From: Altericroceibacterium endophyticum
GTDB lineage: Bacteria; Pseudomonadota; Alphaproteobacteria; Sphingomonadales; Sphingomonadaceae
Length of the DNA: 64,000 nucleotides
NCBI RefSeq assembly: GCF_009827595.1
Contig: NZ_WTYT01000005.1
Location: forward strand, 124,001-188,000
Reading direction: 5' to 3'
Under the pieces are notes generated by a model that saw only the letters and a list, made by a program, of their open reading frames with translations, had not been told where the DNA came from and ran no database searches. Numbering within the stretch: the first letter of the stretch is position 1; each line of letters starts with the position of its first letter. Positions 25,883-36,795 of the stretch are shown here, piece by piece. The position numbers and the translations under genes were made by a program.

Positions 25883-27406
25883 TCACTGATTGTTCTGGCG
25901 CCCCAGAAAACGGGGGATGCGCAGAGAGGCATTGTCATCCGAATCCGCCTCTTCTTCATCACCGCCCGCATTGCCGCGCGACAAATTGGCCATCCGTTCG
26001 AACAGTGTTCCGCCGCCGGACGGTGCCGGACGCGGCGCAGGCGTTGTTGCCGGATCGGGATCTGCCGCGGAGGCCCCCATCAGATTGCGGCGGTCGGAAG
26101 CTTCCGCGCTTTCCGGCTTGGGAGAAGCCAGATCGCTGGAATCGAGCAGCAGTTCGTCTTCGCCCGTTTCCGGCTGATTGTTGTCTTCAGCGGAATCCAG
26201 GCTCAATTCGAGCGTGTCATTCGCATCATCTGCCTGACGTGCATCGGTTTGCGCCGGGCTGGGGGCAGGAGAAGGTTCTGCATCTGCCTGAATATCAGAT
26301 TCAAATGCCGCGCTGGAACGCTCCGGTTGAGCGGCAGGAGCCTGCCCCGGGGCAAGTGGCGTCACCGGCTTCTTCGGGCCGCGCGAGGACGAAAGGCTGA
26401 GCGACTGCTCGGCCGGCTTCGCCATTTGCGGCTGATCGCCATTTCCTTCGATGCCCGTGGCAACAACGGAAACGCGGATCTTGCCTTCCAGGTCGGGATT
26501 GAACGCCGAGCCCCAGATGATGTTCGCATCGGGATCAACCAGTTCACGAATGTGGTTGGCCGCTTCGTCCACTTCCAGCAAGCGCATGTCTTCGCCGCCA
26601 ATGATCGAGATGATCACGCCCTTGGCGCCCTGCATGGAAACACCGTCCAGCAGAGGATTGGCAATCGCGCGTTCGGCGGCTTCCAGAGCGCGGCCTTCGC
26701 CTTCGCCCTCGCCTGTTCCCATCATCGCCTTGCCCATTTCACCCATCACGGAGCGAACGTCGGCAAAGTCGAGATTGATGAGCCCCGGCATGACCATGAG
26801 ATCGGTGATCGAGCGTACGCCCTGCTGCAGCACTTCGTCAGCCAGCTGGAACGCTTCCTTGAAGGTGGTATCCGCCTTGGCCACCAGAAACAGGTTCTGG
26901 TTGGGAATGACGATCAGCGTATCGACATGCTTTTGCAGCTCTTCAATACCCGAATCGGCCGAGCGCGTGCGCCGCGTACCTTCGAACAGGAAGGGCTTGG
27001 TCACGACGCCGACGGTCAGCACACCCATGCGGCGGGCGGTTTCCGCAATCACGGGGGCAGCCCCTGTACCGGTACCACCGCCCATGCCGGCCGCAATGAA
27101 GACCATGTTCACGCCGTCCAGCGCGCGTTCGATTTCCTGAACCGTTTCTTCGGCCGCAGCACGGCCGACTTCGGGGCGTGACCCGGCGCCAAGACCCTGC
27201 GTAATTTCAGGGCCGAGCTGGATGCGATGTTCTGCAATCGCATTGTTCAGCGCCTGCGCGTCCGTATTGGCCACGATGAAATCGACGCCCTCGATTTGGG
27301 CTTCGATCATGTTGGCAATGGCGTTTCCGCCCGCGCCGCCCACACCGATAACAGTGATACGGGGGCGAAGCTCTTCGACAGAGGGCGGGCCGATATTGAT
27401 GCTCAT
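25883..27406 (-). CDS. ftsZ: Cell division protein FtsZ
   Basis: The 507-residue tubulin-like GTPase that forms the Z ring. The GTP-binding signature GGGTGTG is at residues about 109-115, with the N-terminal [15 protein letters not shown] and the T7 loop region [11 protein letters not shown] present. After the globular part (to about residue 315) comes a disordered acidic linker of roughly 175 residues and the conserved C-terminal peptide [10 protein letters not shown], which binds FtsA. This long form is usual in alphaproteobacteria such as Caulobacter. It is the only dcw gene here not overlapping its neighbour; the 129-nt gap after ftsA should hold its own promoter. Confidence 0.98.
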   Translation of the reverse strand: MSINIGPPSVEELRPRITVIGVGGAGGNAIANMIEAQIEGVDFIVANTDAQALNNAIAEHRIQLGPEITQGLGAGSRPEVGRAAAEETVQEIERALDGVNMVFIAAGMGGGTGTGAAPVIAETARRMGVLTVGVVTKPFLFEGTRRTRSADSGIEELQKHVDTLIVIPNQNLFLVAKADTTFKEAFQLADEVLQQGVRSITDLMVMPGLINLDFADVRSVMGEMGKAMMGTGEGEGEGRALEAAERAIANPLLDGVSMQGAKGVIISIIGGEDMRLLEVDEAANHIRELVDPDANIIWGSAFNPDLEGKIRVSVVATGIEGNGDQPQMAKPAEQSLSLSSSRGPKKPVTPLAPGQAPAAQPERSSAAFESDIQADAEPSPAPSPAQTDARQADDANDTLELSLDSAEDNNQPETGEDELLLDSSDLASPKPESAEASDRRNLMGASAADPDPATTPAPRPAPSGGGTLFERMANLSRGNAGGDEEEADSDDNASLRIPRFLGRQNNQ

Positions 27407-27535
27407 TCAAGCTCTCCAGGGAGGCAGTCGTATAAAAATGCGTCTCGCTTGTGCCACAAAGCGAATCATTGGTACAAAAGGTAAATTCCCTTTTCCACAA
27501 CCTCGCCTTGATTTCGCATGAAGTGAGACAAGCGG

Positions 27536-28819
27536 TTAAAAATAATCTCTCATTGCCAACCATATGCGCTTTATCAGCGCAAGGCCGCCGTAATTTCCTG
27601 AAACGCCCCCGCGCAGCTTCATGTCGAGAATGTCCGGCGGCGCCTCTGCGGCATAAAGCACCAGCCCGGCGAGCGTGGCGAAGCCCGGCACGGCATGCGC
27701 TTCTGGCAGGCCGCGCAAGGCAGGCGTGCGGCCAATACGCACCGGTTTGCCCAGCGCGCTTTGCGTATAATCAGCCAGCCCGGCCAGTTCCGCGCCGCCA
27801 CCGGTGAGGACGACCTGCCCGCCCTGAGCCGCCGCAAAACCCATTTTCTGAAGCGAGCGCCCCACTTCGCTCATCAACTGATCCAATTCCTTGGTGATGA
27901 CGGCAATGAGTTCAGAACGAGGAATACGGTTCTTGTCATCAGCGCCCAGCGCCAGAGGCCCGGTCTGCTCATCATCCGGACCATTTATCGACACCATTTC
28001 CCGGTGGTCGGTTGGGCTGGCATTGGCCGATCCGGAAACGCATTTCAGCCGTTCTGCCTGAAACCGCCGAATTCCGAAGGAGGAGGCGATGGCATCGGTA
28101 ATATCGGCCGATCCGCTGGGTATGACATGCAGATCCACCAGCATTCCGCCTGCATATAGGGCGACATTGGTCACTTCGGCGCCAAATTCCACCAGTGCCA
28201 CACCCAAATTGCGTTCCTCAGGCGTCAGGCAGGCATAACCAGCAGCAATGGGTGCCGCGACGATCCGTTCGATATCCAGATGGGCGTTCTGAACCGCTTC
28301 CCGCAGATTGCGGACAGGCGCACTGTCCGCCATGATCACATGGACATCAACGCCCAGCCGCTCTGCATAAAGCCCCTTGGGGTTGGCCACACCTTCGGCC
28401 CCGTCCAGCATGTAACAGGCCGGATGGGCATGCAGCACCATGCGCCCTTCACCGGGCAAGCCCTTGCGCGCTTCCCCCAGCAATTGCTCAATATCTTCAT
28501 CCTCGATCCGGCGGCCGCCAATATCGAGCTGAAAACTCTCGATCATACTGGAAAGCCCGGCGCCGGATGATCCGATCCAGACGCTGGACACTTCATGTCC
28601 GGCGAATTTCTCCGCCTTTTCAATCGCGGCGCGCACGGCATGGGTCGCCGCCGCCATATCGACCACATAGCCGCGCTTGATCCCCTGTGCCGCGCGGTGC
28701 CCCGAACCAAGCACCACCATTTCGCCATTCTCAGTCAGCCCGGCGATCATGGCAGACACCCGGAAAGAGCCGATATTGACGGCTCCGAAAACGCGCGAAA
28801 GGCGGGCCTGACTAGCCAT
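27536..28819 (-). CDS. ftsA: Cell division protein FtsA
   Basis: A 427-residue actin-like ATPase that tethers FtsZ to the membrane. VFGAVNIGSFRVSAMIAGL is the phosphate-1 loop region, the SHS2 domain is inserted around residues 85-165, and VVLTGGGAELAGLADY is the adenosine motif. The C-terminal LALIKRIWLAMRDYF is the amphipathic membrane-targeting helix. Its start codon overlaps the ftsQ stop by one base. Confidence 0.97.
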   Translation of the reverse strand: MASQARLSRVFGAVNIGSFRVSAMIAGLTENGEMVVLGSGHRAAQGIKRGYVVDMAAATHAVRAAIEKAEKFAGHEVSSVWIGSSGAGLSSMIESFQLDIGGRRIEDEDIEQLLGEARKGLPGEGRMVLHAHPACYMLDGAEGVANPKGLYAERLGVDVHVIMADSAPVRNLREAVQNAHLDIERIVAAPIAAGYACLTPEERNLGVALVEFGAEVTNVALYAGGMLVDLHVIPSGSADITDAIASSFGIRRFQAERLKCVSGSANASPTDHREMVSINGPDDEQTGPLALGADDKNRIPRSELIAVITKELDQLMSEVGRSLQKMGFAAAQGGQVVLTGGGAELAGLADYTQSALGKPVRIGRTPALRGLPEAHAVPGFATLAGLVLYAAEAPPDILDMKLRGGVSGNYGGLALIKRIWLAMRDYF

Positions 28820-29730
28820 TATGTATCCTTTGACGCGGCGAGGCTTTGCGCCTTTTCGCGCCCCGGCACGCGCATATAGAGCCGGTCACCCGTCCGCATA
28901 TCAAAGCGCGTGACATCTCCGCCGAGCAAACGGTTCACTCCGTCCAGCTTGGCAAAGGACACCAATGCCCCGGCGGCCTTCTGCTCCCCTTCGGGCAACG
29001 CCAGAATCTGATCGGTTTTGAAGGTAAGGTTCCACCGGCGATTGCCGACCCATTCGGCGCGCGCGACCTGTGGTTTCAGCGCCGGTGCAGCGTCGAGCAA
29101 TTTCGTGAGATCACCCACTTTCTTCGCCGCGCCCGGTCCGCTGATTATCAGCATACCTTCGGCCTTTTCGGGAGAAATAGGCTCCAGCTCATGCCCGGTT
29201 CCGTCAATCAGCATCAGTCGCCGCGGTTTTTTCAACACCGCATGGGGCGTGCGTTCGACAATATCGACCACCACCGCATCGGGCAATTGCCGGGAGACCC
29301 GCGCATCCTGCACCCATGGCAGGGTCAGCAATTCCTGCCGCAGATCCGCCAGATCAACCAGCATCATCGACTGATCACGCTGGGACAGAACCCGCTCATA
29401 TACTTTGAGCTCGTTCATCCGCTCCACGCCGCGCACTTCCACGCGGCGCACCTGAAAACCGGCCTCGGCAGCGCTTTTGGCAGCCTGCTGCTCTACCAGA
29501 ACGGTGAGGCCGGACACGCTGGCAATGACCCATGCCAGCGCCAGCAATCCGACCAGAATCAGCACCAGAAAAGCGCGCTGAAGCTGCTCTTCGGTAAAGG
29601 GCAGCACGCGCATCAGCGCATCGATAAAGGAATTCGTCGTCGCCTGCGCTTTGCGCATCTGGCGTTTCGTGCCCTGAGAGCGCGCCTGTCGCCGGGCGCC
29701 CTTGGCCTTGCGACTGATGGTCCGGCTCAT
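28819..29730 (-). CDS. ftsQ: Cell division protein FtsQ
   Basis: A 303-residue bitopic membrane protein of the FtsQLB divisome regulator. A basic cytoplasmic tail (RTISRKAKGARRQARSQGTKR) precedes one membrane span (AFLVLILVGLLALAWVIASV). A POTRA domain follows (VRRVEVRGVERMNELKVYERVL, LPWVQDARVSRQLPDAVVVDIVER) and a beta domain to the end. It overlaps ddl by 4 nt and ftsA by 1 nt. Confidence 0.96.
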   Translation of the reverse strand: MSRTISRKAKGARRQARSQGTKRQMRKAQATTNSFIDALMRVLPFTEEQLQRAFLVLILVGLLALAWVIASVSGLTVLVEQQAAKSAAEAGFQVRRVEVRGVERMNELKVYERVLSQRDQSMMLVDLADLRQELLTLPWVQDARVSRQLPDAVVVDIVERTPHAVLKKPRRLMLIDGTGHELEPISPEKAEGMLIISGPGAAKKVGDLTKLLDAAPALKPQVARAEWVGNRRWNLTFKTDQILALPEGEQKAAGALVSFAKLDGVNRLLGGDVTRFDMRTGDRLYMRVPGREKAQSLAASKDT

Positions 29731-30707
29731 GAGCTGGCGGCCTCTCCCGCAGGCAGGCGCCCGAAATGCTTCAGCGCATCGGCAATAATAATCTCGACCA
29801 GTTCACCATAGGAAATATCGCAGTGGCGCGCCTGTTCGGGCACCAGGCTGAGCGGAGTCATGCCCGGTTGCGTATTGGTTTCCAGCAGGAACAGACCGTC
29901 TTCACCGCGTTCATCATCCCACCGGAAATCCGACCGGCTCGTACCGCGGCAGCCAAGGCGGCGATGCGCCTGGAGTGCATAATGGCGGCACAAATCAGCG
30001 ATATTTTCAGGAATATTGGCGGGGCAGACATGTTCGGTCATGCCATCGGTATATTTGGCATCGAAATCATAAAAGCCGGACTTGGGGACCAGCTCCGTCA
30101 CCATCAGCGCCTGATCACCCAGCACAGCGGTCGTCAATTCACGCCCACGAATATAGGGTTCTGCCAGCAATTCACTGAATTGCTGCCACGGCCCGGCAGC
30201 ATCGCGGCTGATCGGATTGCCGAAATTGCTGTCATCGGTCACGATGGCTACGCCCACCGATGACCCTTCATTGACGGGTTTGAGGACATACGGCCGCGCC
30301 AACGGATCGCTTTCATACAAATCCGCGCTTTTGACGATTCGCCCGCCGGGCATCGGGATGCCATGCGGGACCAGCGCCAGCTTGGTCAGTTCCTTGTCAA
30401 TCGCGATCACCGATGTGGCGAGGCCGGAATGGGTATAGGGAATACCCATCAGATCCAGCATACCCTGCACCGTGCCATCTTCTCCGGGAACACCGTGCAG
30501 CGCGTTGAAGACAACATCGGGGGCGACTTCGGCAATCTGCGCCGCCACCTGCCGGGTCATGTCGATCCGCGTCACGCGGTGGCCGCGTTCTTCCAGTGCC
30601 TTGGCAATACCCTCGCCCGACATCAACGACACGTCGCGCTCATTGGCCCAACCGCCCATCAGGACGGCAATATGGAGATCTTCAGGCAATTTTATCTGAT
30701 TGTTCAT
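29727..30707 (-). CDS. ddl: D-alanine--D-alanine ligase
   Basis: A 326-residue ATP-grasp enzyme that makes the D-Ala-D-Ala dipeptide of the peptidoglycan stem. The N-terminal VLMGGWANERDVSLMSG, the substrate and ATP segments HGVPGEDGTVQGMLDLMGIPYTHSG, KPVNEGSSVGV, and the magnesium-binding LLETNTQPGMTPLSL are intact. The start is the ATG at 30707, whose ATGA overlaps the murB stop; an upstream in-frame ATG at 30734 is less likely. Confidence 0.96.
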   Translation of the reverse strand: MNNQIKLPEDLHIAVLMGGWANERDVSLMSGEGIAKALEERGHRVTRIDMTRQVAAQIAEVAPDVVFNALHGVPGEDGTVQGMLDLMGIPYTHSGLATSVIAIDKELTKLALVPHGIPMPGGRIVKSADLYESDPLARPYVLKPVNEGSSVGVAIVTDDSNFGNPISRDAAGPWQQFSELLAEPYIRGRELTTAVLGDQALMVTELVPKSGFYDFDAKYTDGMTEHVCPANIPENIADLCRHYALQAHRRLGCRGTSRSDFRWDDERGEDGLFLLETNTQPGMTPLSLVPEQARHCDISYGELVEIIIADALKHFGRLPAGEAASS

Positions 30708-31660
30708 GGGCGTCCCACCCGCTTGATTTCCCATTCGAGCGTAACCCCCTGACTTTCCGCCACGCGGCGACGCACTTCTTCGCCCAACCCTTCAATATCG
30801 GTGCTGGTCGCTTCGCCCTTATTGATCAGGAAATTGGTATGTTTCTCGCTCACTTGCGCGTCACCCATTGTCAATCCGCGGCATCCCGCCGCATCGACCA
30901 GACGCCAGGCCTTGTCACCATCGGGATTTTTGAAAGTCGATCCGCCGGTCTTGGTCCGCAAAGGCTGGCTTTCCTCCCTCGCCGCGGCAATCCGGTCCAT
31001 CTCCGCGCCGATCTCGGCGGGATCGCCGGGTTCACCCTCAAACCGGGCAGACAAAACGATCGCCCCTTCGGGCAAAGCAGAGTGGCGATAGGAATAGCGC
31101 AGTTCCGCGGAGGATAGCGTGACGCAATCACCGCTCGGCAAAATAACATCGCAATCCAGCAGAATATCAGCCACTTCGCGCCCATAAGCGCCGCCATTCA
31201 TGCGCACGAAACCGCCGACAGTACCGGGGATACCGCGCAGGAATTCAAGGCCCTTCACCCCGGCATCGCGCGCGGTGGAGGACACCAGAATACCGCTGGC
31301 ACCGCCACCACAGCGCAGCACATTGCCCTCGCCCGTTTCGACGCCGGCGAAGGCTTTCCCCAATCGCACCACCACGCCGGGAATTCCCCCGTCGCGGATG
31401 ATCAGATTGGACCCCAGCCCCAGCGGCATGACCGGCACACCGGGCGGTAACGCATTGATGAATGCGATCAGATCTTGCCGGTCAGCGGGTTCAAACAGCC
31501 AGTCTGCCACGCCGCCTGCCTTGAACCAGACCAGCTTGTCCAGCGGCGCATCACGCCGCAGCTTGCCCCGCACATCTTGCGGGATTTTAAGCCGCTCCTC
31601 GTGATCCTGCGCCGAACCCGGCGCGCCACCATTGGCCATATCGTCGCCCGGCTGAATCAT
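30704..31660 (-). CDS. murB: UDP-N-acetylenolpyruvoylglucosamine reductase
   Basis: A 318-residue FAD enzyme that reduces the enolpyruvyl group to give UDP-MurNAc. FAD-binding segments [16 protein letters not shown] and GSTF-KNP, with the proton-donor serine, and SYRHS are present; the short C-terminus fits the type II form. The start is the ATG at 31660, which overlaps the murC stop as ATGA. An open frame six codons longer exists but has no ribosome-binding site. Confidence 0.95.
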   Translation of the reverse strand: MIQPGDDMANGGAPGSAQDHEERLKIPQDVRGKLRRDAPLDKLVWFKAGGVADWLFEPADRQDLIAFINALPPGVPVMPLGLGSNLIIRDGGIPGVVVRLGKAFAGVETGEGNVLRCGGGASGILVSSTARDAGVKGLEFLRGIPGTVGGFVRMNGGAYGREVADILLDCDVILPSGDCVTLSSAELRYSYRHSALPEGAIVLSARFEGEPGDPAEIGAEMDRIAAAREESQPLRTKTGGSTFKNPDGDKAWRLVDAAGCRGLTMGDAQVSEKHTNFLINKGEATSTDIEGLGEEVRRRVAESQGVTLEWEIKRVGRP

Positions 31661-33072
31661 GCCTTGCGGCCCTGCCAATTGGCCACTTCACCGGCAAGAC
31701 CCGCCGCCCATTTGGTGATATCGCCCGCGCCCAGACAGACGACCAGATCGCCCGGCTGAATGGTTTCAGAGAGTTTTTCGGCCAGATCAGCCGGACCGCT
31801 AACTTCCAGCGCATGACGATGGCCGCGGGCTTTCAGCCCCTCGACCAGAGTGGCCGCGTCAACACCCGCAATCGGCTGTTCCCCGGCGGCATAGACCGGC
31901 GCAGCATAGACGATGTCGGCATCGTTGAAGGCACCCTGAAAATCATCCATCAGGTCGCGCAAACGGGTATAACGATGCGGCTGCATCACCGCGATCACGC
32001 GATTGGTGGCCGCTTCCCGCGCGGCGGACAGCACGGCGCGAATTTCAACCGGATGATGCGCATAATCGTCGATCACCGTCGCGCCGGCCACTTCGCCCAC
32101 TTTGGTAAAGCGGCGGCGGACACCGCTGAATTTGCTAAAGCCGGTACGGATCGTTTCATCCGGGCAACCCATTTCAATCGCCACAGCCACAGCGGCCAGT
32201 GCATTCTGCACATTATGCCGCCCCGGCATCGGCAGATCGATATTTTCGATCCGGCGGAAGGTGCCGTCCCGTTCACGCCAGACGGCGTCAAAGCGATTGC
32301 CGCCTTCATGCGGACGAATATTGTCGCCGCGCAAATCAGCCTGCGCAGAGAAACCATAGGTGACAACCCGGCGGTCGCGCACTTTTGAAATCACGCCCTG
32401 CACTTCCGGATGATCGATGCACAGGATAGCCGCGCCGTAAAAGGGCACGTTTTCGATGAATTCGACAAAAGCATCCTTCACCGCATCGAAGGAGCCATAA
32501 TGGTCGAGATGTTCAGGATCGATATTGGTGACAACCGCGATTGTGCCATCCAGCCTCAGAAAACTGCCGTCGCTTTCATCCGCCTCGACCACCATCCACT
32601 CACTGTCACCCAGACGTGCGTTGGAACCGTAGCTTTCAATGATCCCGCCATTGATCACGGTCGGGTCGATGTCGCCTGCATCGAGCAGCGCGGCAATCAT
32701 GGATGTGGTGGTGGTTTTGCCATGCGTGCCAGCAACCGCCACCGTATGTTTCAGCCGCATCAGTTCGGCCAGCATTTCCGCGCGGCGAACCACCGGAATA
32801 CGGCCCTCAAGCGCGGCGACCACTTCGGGGTTATCCCGCTTCACAGCGGTGGAGGTAACCACCACGGCGGCGCCCTCCACATTTTCACCCGCATGGCCGA
32901 CGGCAATATGCATGCCGCGCGCGCGGAGCCGTTCGACACTTGGCCCCTCGGCAATGTCGGACCCCTGCACGATATACCCCAGATTGTGCATCACTTCGGC
33001 AATGCCGGACATGCCGATGCCGCCAATGCCGACAAAATGGATCGTGCCGATATCTGTGCCGACGCCCTTCAT
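31657..33072 (-). CDS. murC: UDP-N-acetylmuramate--L-alanine ligase
   Basis: A 471-residue ATP-dependent Mur ligase adding L-alanine to UDP-MurNAc. The UDP-binding N-terminus [17 protein letters not shown], the ATP loop [10 protein letters not shown] (residues about 115-124), and [10 protein letters not shown] in the central-to-C-terminal region are diagnostic of MurC. It overlaps murG and murB by 4 nt on each side. Confidence 0.97.
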   Translation of the reverse strand: MKGVGTDIGTIHFVGIGGIGMSGIAEVMHNLGYIVQGSDIAEGPSVERLRARGMHIAVGHAGENVEGAAVVVTSTAVKRDNPEVVAALEGRIPVVRRAEMLAELMRLKHTVAVAGTHGKTTTTSMIAALLDAGDIDPTVINGGIIESYGSNARLGDSEWMVVEADESDGSFLRLDGTIAVVTNIDPEHLDHYGSFDAVKDAFVEFIENVPFYGAAILCIDHPEVQGVISKVRDRRVVTYGFSAQADLRGDNIRPHEGGNRFDAVWRERDGTFRRIENIDLPMPGRHNVQNALAAVAVAIEMGCPDETIRTGFSKFSGVRRRFTKVGEVAGATVIDDYAHHPVEIRAVLSAAREAATNRVIAVMQPHRYTRLRDLMDDFQGAFNDADIVYAAPVYAAGEQPIAGVDAATLVEGLKARGHRHALEVSGPADLAEKLSETIQPGDLVVCLGAGDITKWAAGLAGEVANWQGRKA

Positions 33073-34247
33073 GCAGCGCCTCCACTCGGCAAGGCTTCAC
33101 CAATGGCGGCAGGCTTTTTACTGGTCACGCGAATAACATCCTGAATGGGGCTGGCGCCGAAACTCTCCACCAGATCGGCAAGTTTTTGCGCGGCATCGGG
33201 CCGGCCGCAATTCCACGCTGCATGCGCCGCATTGGCGAGCGTTTCGGGCTTTTGCGCCAAAGCCTGGATCTGCTTGGCCAGTTCCTTGGAAGTAAAGGCC
33301 GGCTGACGGATCGACCGGGCACCGCCGGCCTCGACCATTTCCCGCACATTGGCGGATTGGTGATCATCGGTCGCAATGGGCAGCGGTACCAGAATGGCAG
33401 GACGGCCAACCGCGGTCAGCTCCGCAATGGTCGATGCACCGGCCCGGCCGATAAAAATATGCGCGTCGGACAGGCGGAGATGCATATCCTCGAAATAAGT
33501 GCCCAGTTCTGCCGCGATCCCGTGATTGGCGTAGCGTTGCCGCACAGCTTCAAGATCTTCCGGGCGGCATTGCTGCGTCACCTGCAAACGGTTGCGCAGC
33601 GCATTGGGCAGCATTGCCAGTCCATCGGGCACCACTTCCGACAGGACATGTGCACCCTGACTGCCGCCAGTGACCAGCACCCGCACCAACCCGTCAGCCG
33701 TCAGGTCGGGAAAGGGTTCATCACGCAAGCTCAGCACTTCTGCACGCACCGGGTTGCCAACCAGATGAACCTTGTCGGTGAAGCGCGGCTGCAACCGGTT
33801 CACTTTGGGATAGGCTGTAGCGATGGCATTCACCCCGCGCGCCAGAAGGCGGTTGACCCGCCCGAGCACAGCGTTCTGTTCGTGAATGACACTGGGCACG
33901 CCGGCACCGCGTGCGGCCAGCAAGGCAGGCATTGCGGGATAGCCGCCAAAGCCGACGATCGCGGTGGGCGCGAAACTGTCGATCAGACGCAAGGCCATCC
34001 GCCGGCCTTTCAGAACCGCCAGAATAGCTTTCGGCCATTTCAACGGATTTTTGCCGAACCGTCCGGCGGGAAGCACATGGGCAGGCATGAAATCGGGTTT
34101 GCCGGGAATGGCCGCCCCTCGGCTGTCGGTGATCAATTCCACCTTATGCCCGCGCTGATGCAGTTCCTGCGCCAGGGCAAAGGCCGGGCTCAAATGGCCG
34201 CCAGTGCCTCCCGCAGCGAGAATGAAATGTTTGCTGGCACCACTCAT
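33069..34247 (-). CDS. murG: UDP-GlcNAc:lipid I N-acetylglucosaminyltransferase
   Basis: A 392-residue peripheral membrane glycosyltransferase that makes lipid II. The N-terminal [17 protein letters not shown], the acceptor-site [15 protein letters not shown], and the donor-binding [12 protein letters not shown] and [11 protein letters not shown] segments are conserved. The gene is overlapped by ftsW upstream and murC downstream by 4 nt each. Confidence 0.97.
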   Translation of the reverse strand: MSGASKHFILAAGGTGGHLSPAFALAQELHQRGHKVELITDSRGAAIPGKPDFMPAHVLPAGRFGKNPLKWPKAILAVLKGRRMALRLIDSFAPTAIVGFGGYPAMPALLAARGAGVPSVIHEQNAVLGRVNRLLARGVNAIATAYPKVNRLQPRFTDKVHLVGNPVRAEVLSLRDEPFPDLTADGLVRVLVTGGSQGAHVLSEVVPDGLAMLPNALRNRLQVTQQCRPEDLEAVRQRYANHGIAAELGTYFEDMHLRLSDAHIFIGRAGASTIAELTAVGRPAILVPLPIATDDHQSANVREMVEAGGARSIRQPAFTSKELAKQIQALAQKPETLANAAHAAWNCGRPDAAQKLADLVESFGASPIQDVIRVTSKKPAAIGEALPSGGAA

Positions 34248-35467
34248 GCGGCGCGCTCCTTTTCCAACAGGCGGCGAAGATCAAATTTGCTCCGGCTGAG
34301 AAACGGGTTCCGCCGGGTGATCGACAACAACAGCCCAATGCCAAAACAAAGCGCGATTGTCGAAGAGCCGCCATAGCTGACCAATGGCAGCGTCATCCCC
34401 TTGCTCGGGAACAGCTGCAGATTGACCATGATATTGATGAAAGCCTGCCCACCGAACAAGGCGATCAACCCCGACGCGGCGAGGATGGTAAAGAGATCTT
34501 CTTCATTCATGAGGCGGTACAGTACACGAAGCACGATAGCGAGATAGACGATCACCACCAAGCCGCATACCAGCAGACCGAATTCTTCCCCGATTACCGA
34601 GAAAATATAATCCGTATGTGCTTCGGGCAGGCTCATCTTGCGCGCGCCCAGCCATAATCCAGTGCCGGTCCACCCGCCGCCCATCAGCGTCCGCCGCGCC
34701 AGATCGACCTGATCGAAGGCAGTGCCGCCGCCCAGAAAGGCATCGATCCGGTGCCGCGCATTATCATAAAATGTATAGGCCGCAGCCAGCAGCGCTATAC
34801 CGGCACCGCCGATAATGCCCACTCTCTGCAACGGTAAACCGGCCAGAATGACCATGATCAGCCAGCACCCGACGAACAATATCGCTTCACCCAGATTGGG
34901 CTGCATCATCAGCAAAGCTGTAATCAGTGCCAGCACGCCCGCAGTAATGCCAATAACCGGCATCCCCGGATCGCGCAGCCGCCAGGACAATATCCAGGCC
35001 ATCGTCACGGCAAAGGCAGGTTTCAGAAACTCGCTGGGCTGAAAGCGCACCCCCAGATTGATCCAGCGGCGCGCGCCATTCACTTCCACGCCCAATATCG
35101 GCACCAGCATCAGGGCAAGCAACATGGCACCGGCCAGCAGGACAGAGCCGCGCCGTGCCCATTCGCGCGGGACCATGCTGGTGATGAACAGCACAATCAG
35201 GCCCAGCGCCTGCCAGCGTAAATGTGTCCAGTAGAAATAGAGATCGTTCAGCGCTGTCTGGGAGGTCGAAAGACGATGCGCGCTGGCGGGGGACGCTGCC
35301 GCCACGGCCACCATCCCCATCGCCATCAAGGTGATGATCAGCGCCAGCAGCACCCGGTCAATTTCGCGCCACCACACTTTAAGCTGCGCCTTGCGGCTTT
35401 GCGGAAAACGCGGCGTATCATTCCGTTCCCGCGTAGCTGTGGGAATATAGGGCCTAGCTGCTGTCAC
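34244..35467 (-). CDS. ftsW: Septal peptidoglycan polymerase FtsW (SEDS family)
   Basis: A 407-residue membrane glycosyltransferase that polymerises lipid II with FtsI. About ten membrane segments are visible; GVEVNGARRWINLG and QPSEFLKPAF carry the SEDS signature, with the FINIMVNLQLFPSKGMTLPLVSYGGSS region near the end. Translation begins at GTG, whose GTGA overlaps the murD stop. A 35-residue basic cytoplasmic extension precedes the first span. Confidence 0.96.
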   Translation of the reverse strand: MTAARPYIPTATRERNDTPRFPQSRKAQLKVWWREIDRVLLALIITLMAMGMVAVAAASPASAHRLSTSQTALNDLYFYWTHLRWQALGLIVLFITSMVPREWARRGSVLLAGAMLLALMLVPILGVEVNGARRWINLGVRFQPSEFLKPAFAVTMAWILSWRLRDPGMPVIGITAGVLALITALLMMQPNLGEAILFVGCWLIMVILAGLPLQRVGIIGGAGIALLAAAYTFYDNARHRIDAFLGGGTAFDQVDLARRTLMGGGWTGTGLWLGARKMSLPEAHTDYIFSVIGEEFGLLVCGLVVIVYLAIVLRVLYRLMNEEDLFTILAASGLIALFGGQAFINIMVNLQLFPSKGMTLPLVSYGGSSTIALCFGIGLLLSITRRNPFLSRSKFDLRRLLEKERAA

Positions 35468-36795
35468 GCCCCGTTCTCTCTATCTCCGGTAAGCTCATCG
35501 ACGATCGAGCGGAAGATATTGCCCCGTGTCTCGTAATCGCGAAACTGGTCGAAACTCGCGCAAGCAGGCGAAAACAGCACGACCTCGCCCGGCTGCGCCG
35601 CTGCGATCGCCCGCCGAACTGCTTCATGCAGCAGCTCGCAAGGTTCAACCTGCATATGATCGCCTAACAAATCCGCGAACATCGCCCCGGCTTCCCCGAT
35701 CGTATAGGCACTGATGATGTTGCCGAAGGCATCCGCACATTCATCCAGATTGTCCGCCTTGGGCAAACCACCGCAAATCCAGTGAATACGCGGGTTTGGA
35801 TTGGGCGGAAAGGCCGACAGAGCCGGCGCGGTGGAGGCTGGATTGGTCGCCTTGCTGTCATTGACGAACAGGACGCCGTTTCGCTCTCCCAGACGCTCCA
35901 TCCGGTGCGGCAGCCCCGCAAAACTGGCCAGCCCGCTTTCGACCTGGGACCGCGTCAGTCCCAGCTCCAGCGCCAGGCTGGCCGCAATGGCCGCATTCTG
36001 GAGATTATGTGGGCCTTGCAGGCTCGGCCAGTCTGCCTGATATTCCCGCCAATGGCTCATGTCCGCGCATAATACCCGCCCCGATGCACGGCGGCTTGCT
36101 TCGGCCAGATGCACCGCATTGGTAGAGGGGTCATTACAGCCAAAGACGGCAAATTGCCCGGCGCCCTGCATCGAAAAAAGCCGTGATTTGGAAAAGGCGT
36201 AATCCGCGAAACCGTCATATCGGTCGAGATGGTCGGGTGTGATATTGGTCAGCGCGGCCGCTTCACAGGCGAGCGACTGGGTGATGTCGATCTGGTAGCT
36301 CGACAATTCCAGCACATAGACCCCGCCTTCCGGCAGCGGTTCTTCGCCCAGAATGGGCAGGCCGATATTCCCGCCCATGCGAACCGGTACGCCCGCGGCA
36401 GCAAACAAATGATGGACCAGCGCGGTCGTGGTGGATTTGCCATTCGTGCCGGTGATGCCGATCACCTTATGCGCGGGCAAGGCCGCCCGGCTTTGTGCGA
36501 ACAGCTCTATATCGCCAATTATCGGCACACCTGCAGCGCGCGCCTTATCCGCAATCGGATGGGTGTTCAGCGGCACGCCGGGGGACAATACAATCCCGTC
36601 AAATCCGGTCAGATCAATTGTCAGCGGATCGGCAATGTCAGCACGTCCGGCCAGTTGCTCACGCGGCGTGTCGCGCCTGTCCCATGCCGTGACCTGTGCG
36701 CCGCTGGCGAGCAAAGCCTCCGCCGCGCTCATCCCTGATCGGGCAAGACCCAGCACTGCATAGCGTTTTCCGGAGAAGGCAGGGGAAGTAATCAC
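35464..36795 (-). CDS. murD: UDP-N-acetylmuramoylalanine--D-glutamate ligase
   Basis: A 443-residue Mur ligase that adds D-glutamate. [21 protein letters not shown] binds [18 protein letters not shown] is the ATP loop, and [10 protein letters not shown] and [17 protein letters not shown] are the late conserved MurD motifs. It overlaps mraY and ftsW by 4 nt on each side. Confidence 0.97.
   Translation of the reverse strand: MITSPAFSGKRYAVLGLARSGMSAAEALLASGAQVTAWDRRDTPREQLAGRADIADPLTIDLTGFDGIVLSPGVPLNTHPIADKARAAGVPIIGDIELFAQSRAALPAHKVIGITGTNGKSTTTALVHHLFAAAGVPVRMGGNIGLPILGEEPLPEGGVYVLELSSYQIDITQSLACEAAALTNITPDHLDRYDGFADYAFSKSRLFSMQGAGQFAVFGCNDPSTNAVHLAEASRRASGRVLCADMSHWREYQADWPSLQGPHNLQNAAIAASLALELGLTRSQVESGLASFAGLPHRMERLGERNGVLFVNDSKATNPASTAPALSAFPPNPNPRIHWICGGLPKADNLDECADAFGNIISAYTIGEAGAMFADLLGDHMQVEPCELLHEAVRRAIAAAQPGEVVLFSPACASFDQFRDYETRGNIFRSIVDELTGDRENGA

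Noticed and set aside
32940-34376. 478-codon open frame on the plus strand
   Set aside because: It is antisense to murC, murG and the end of ftsW, whose protein motifs are unmistakable. The translation is Gly/Arg/His-rich with no family likeness, a normal shadow in GC-rich DNA.
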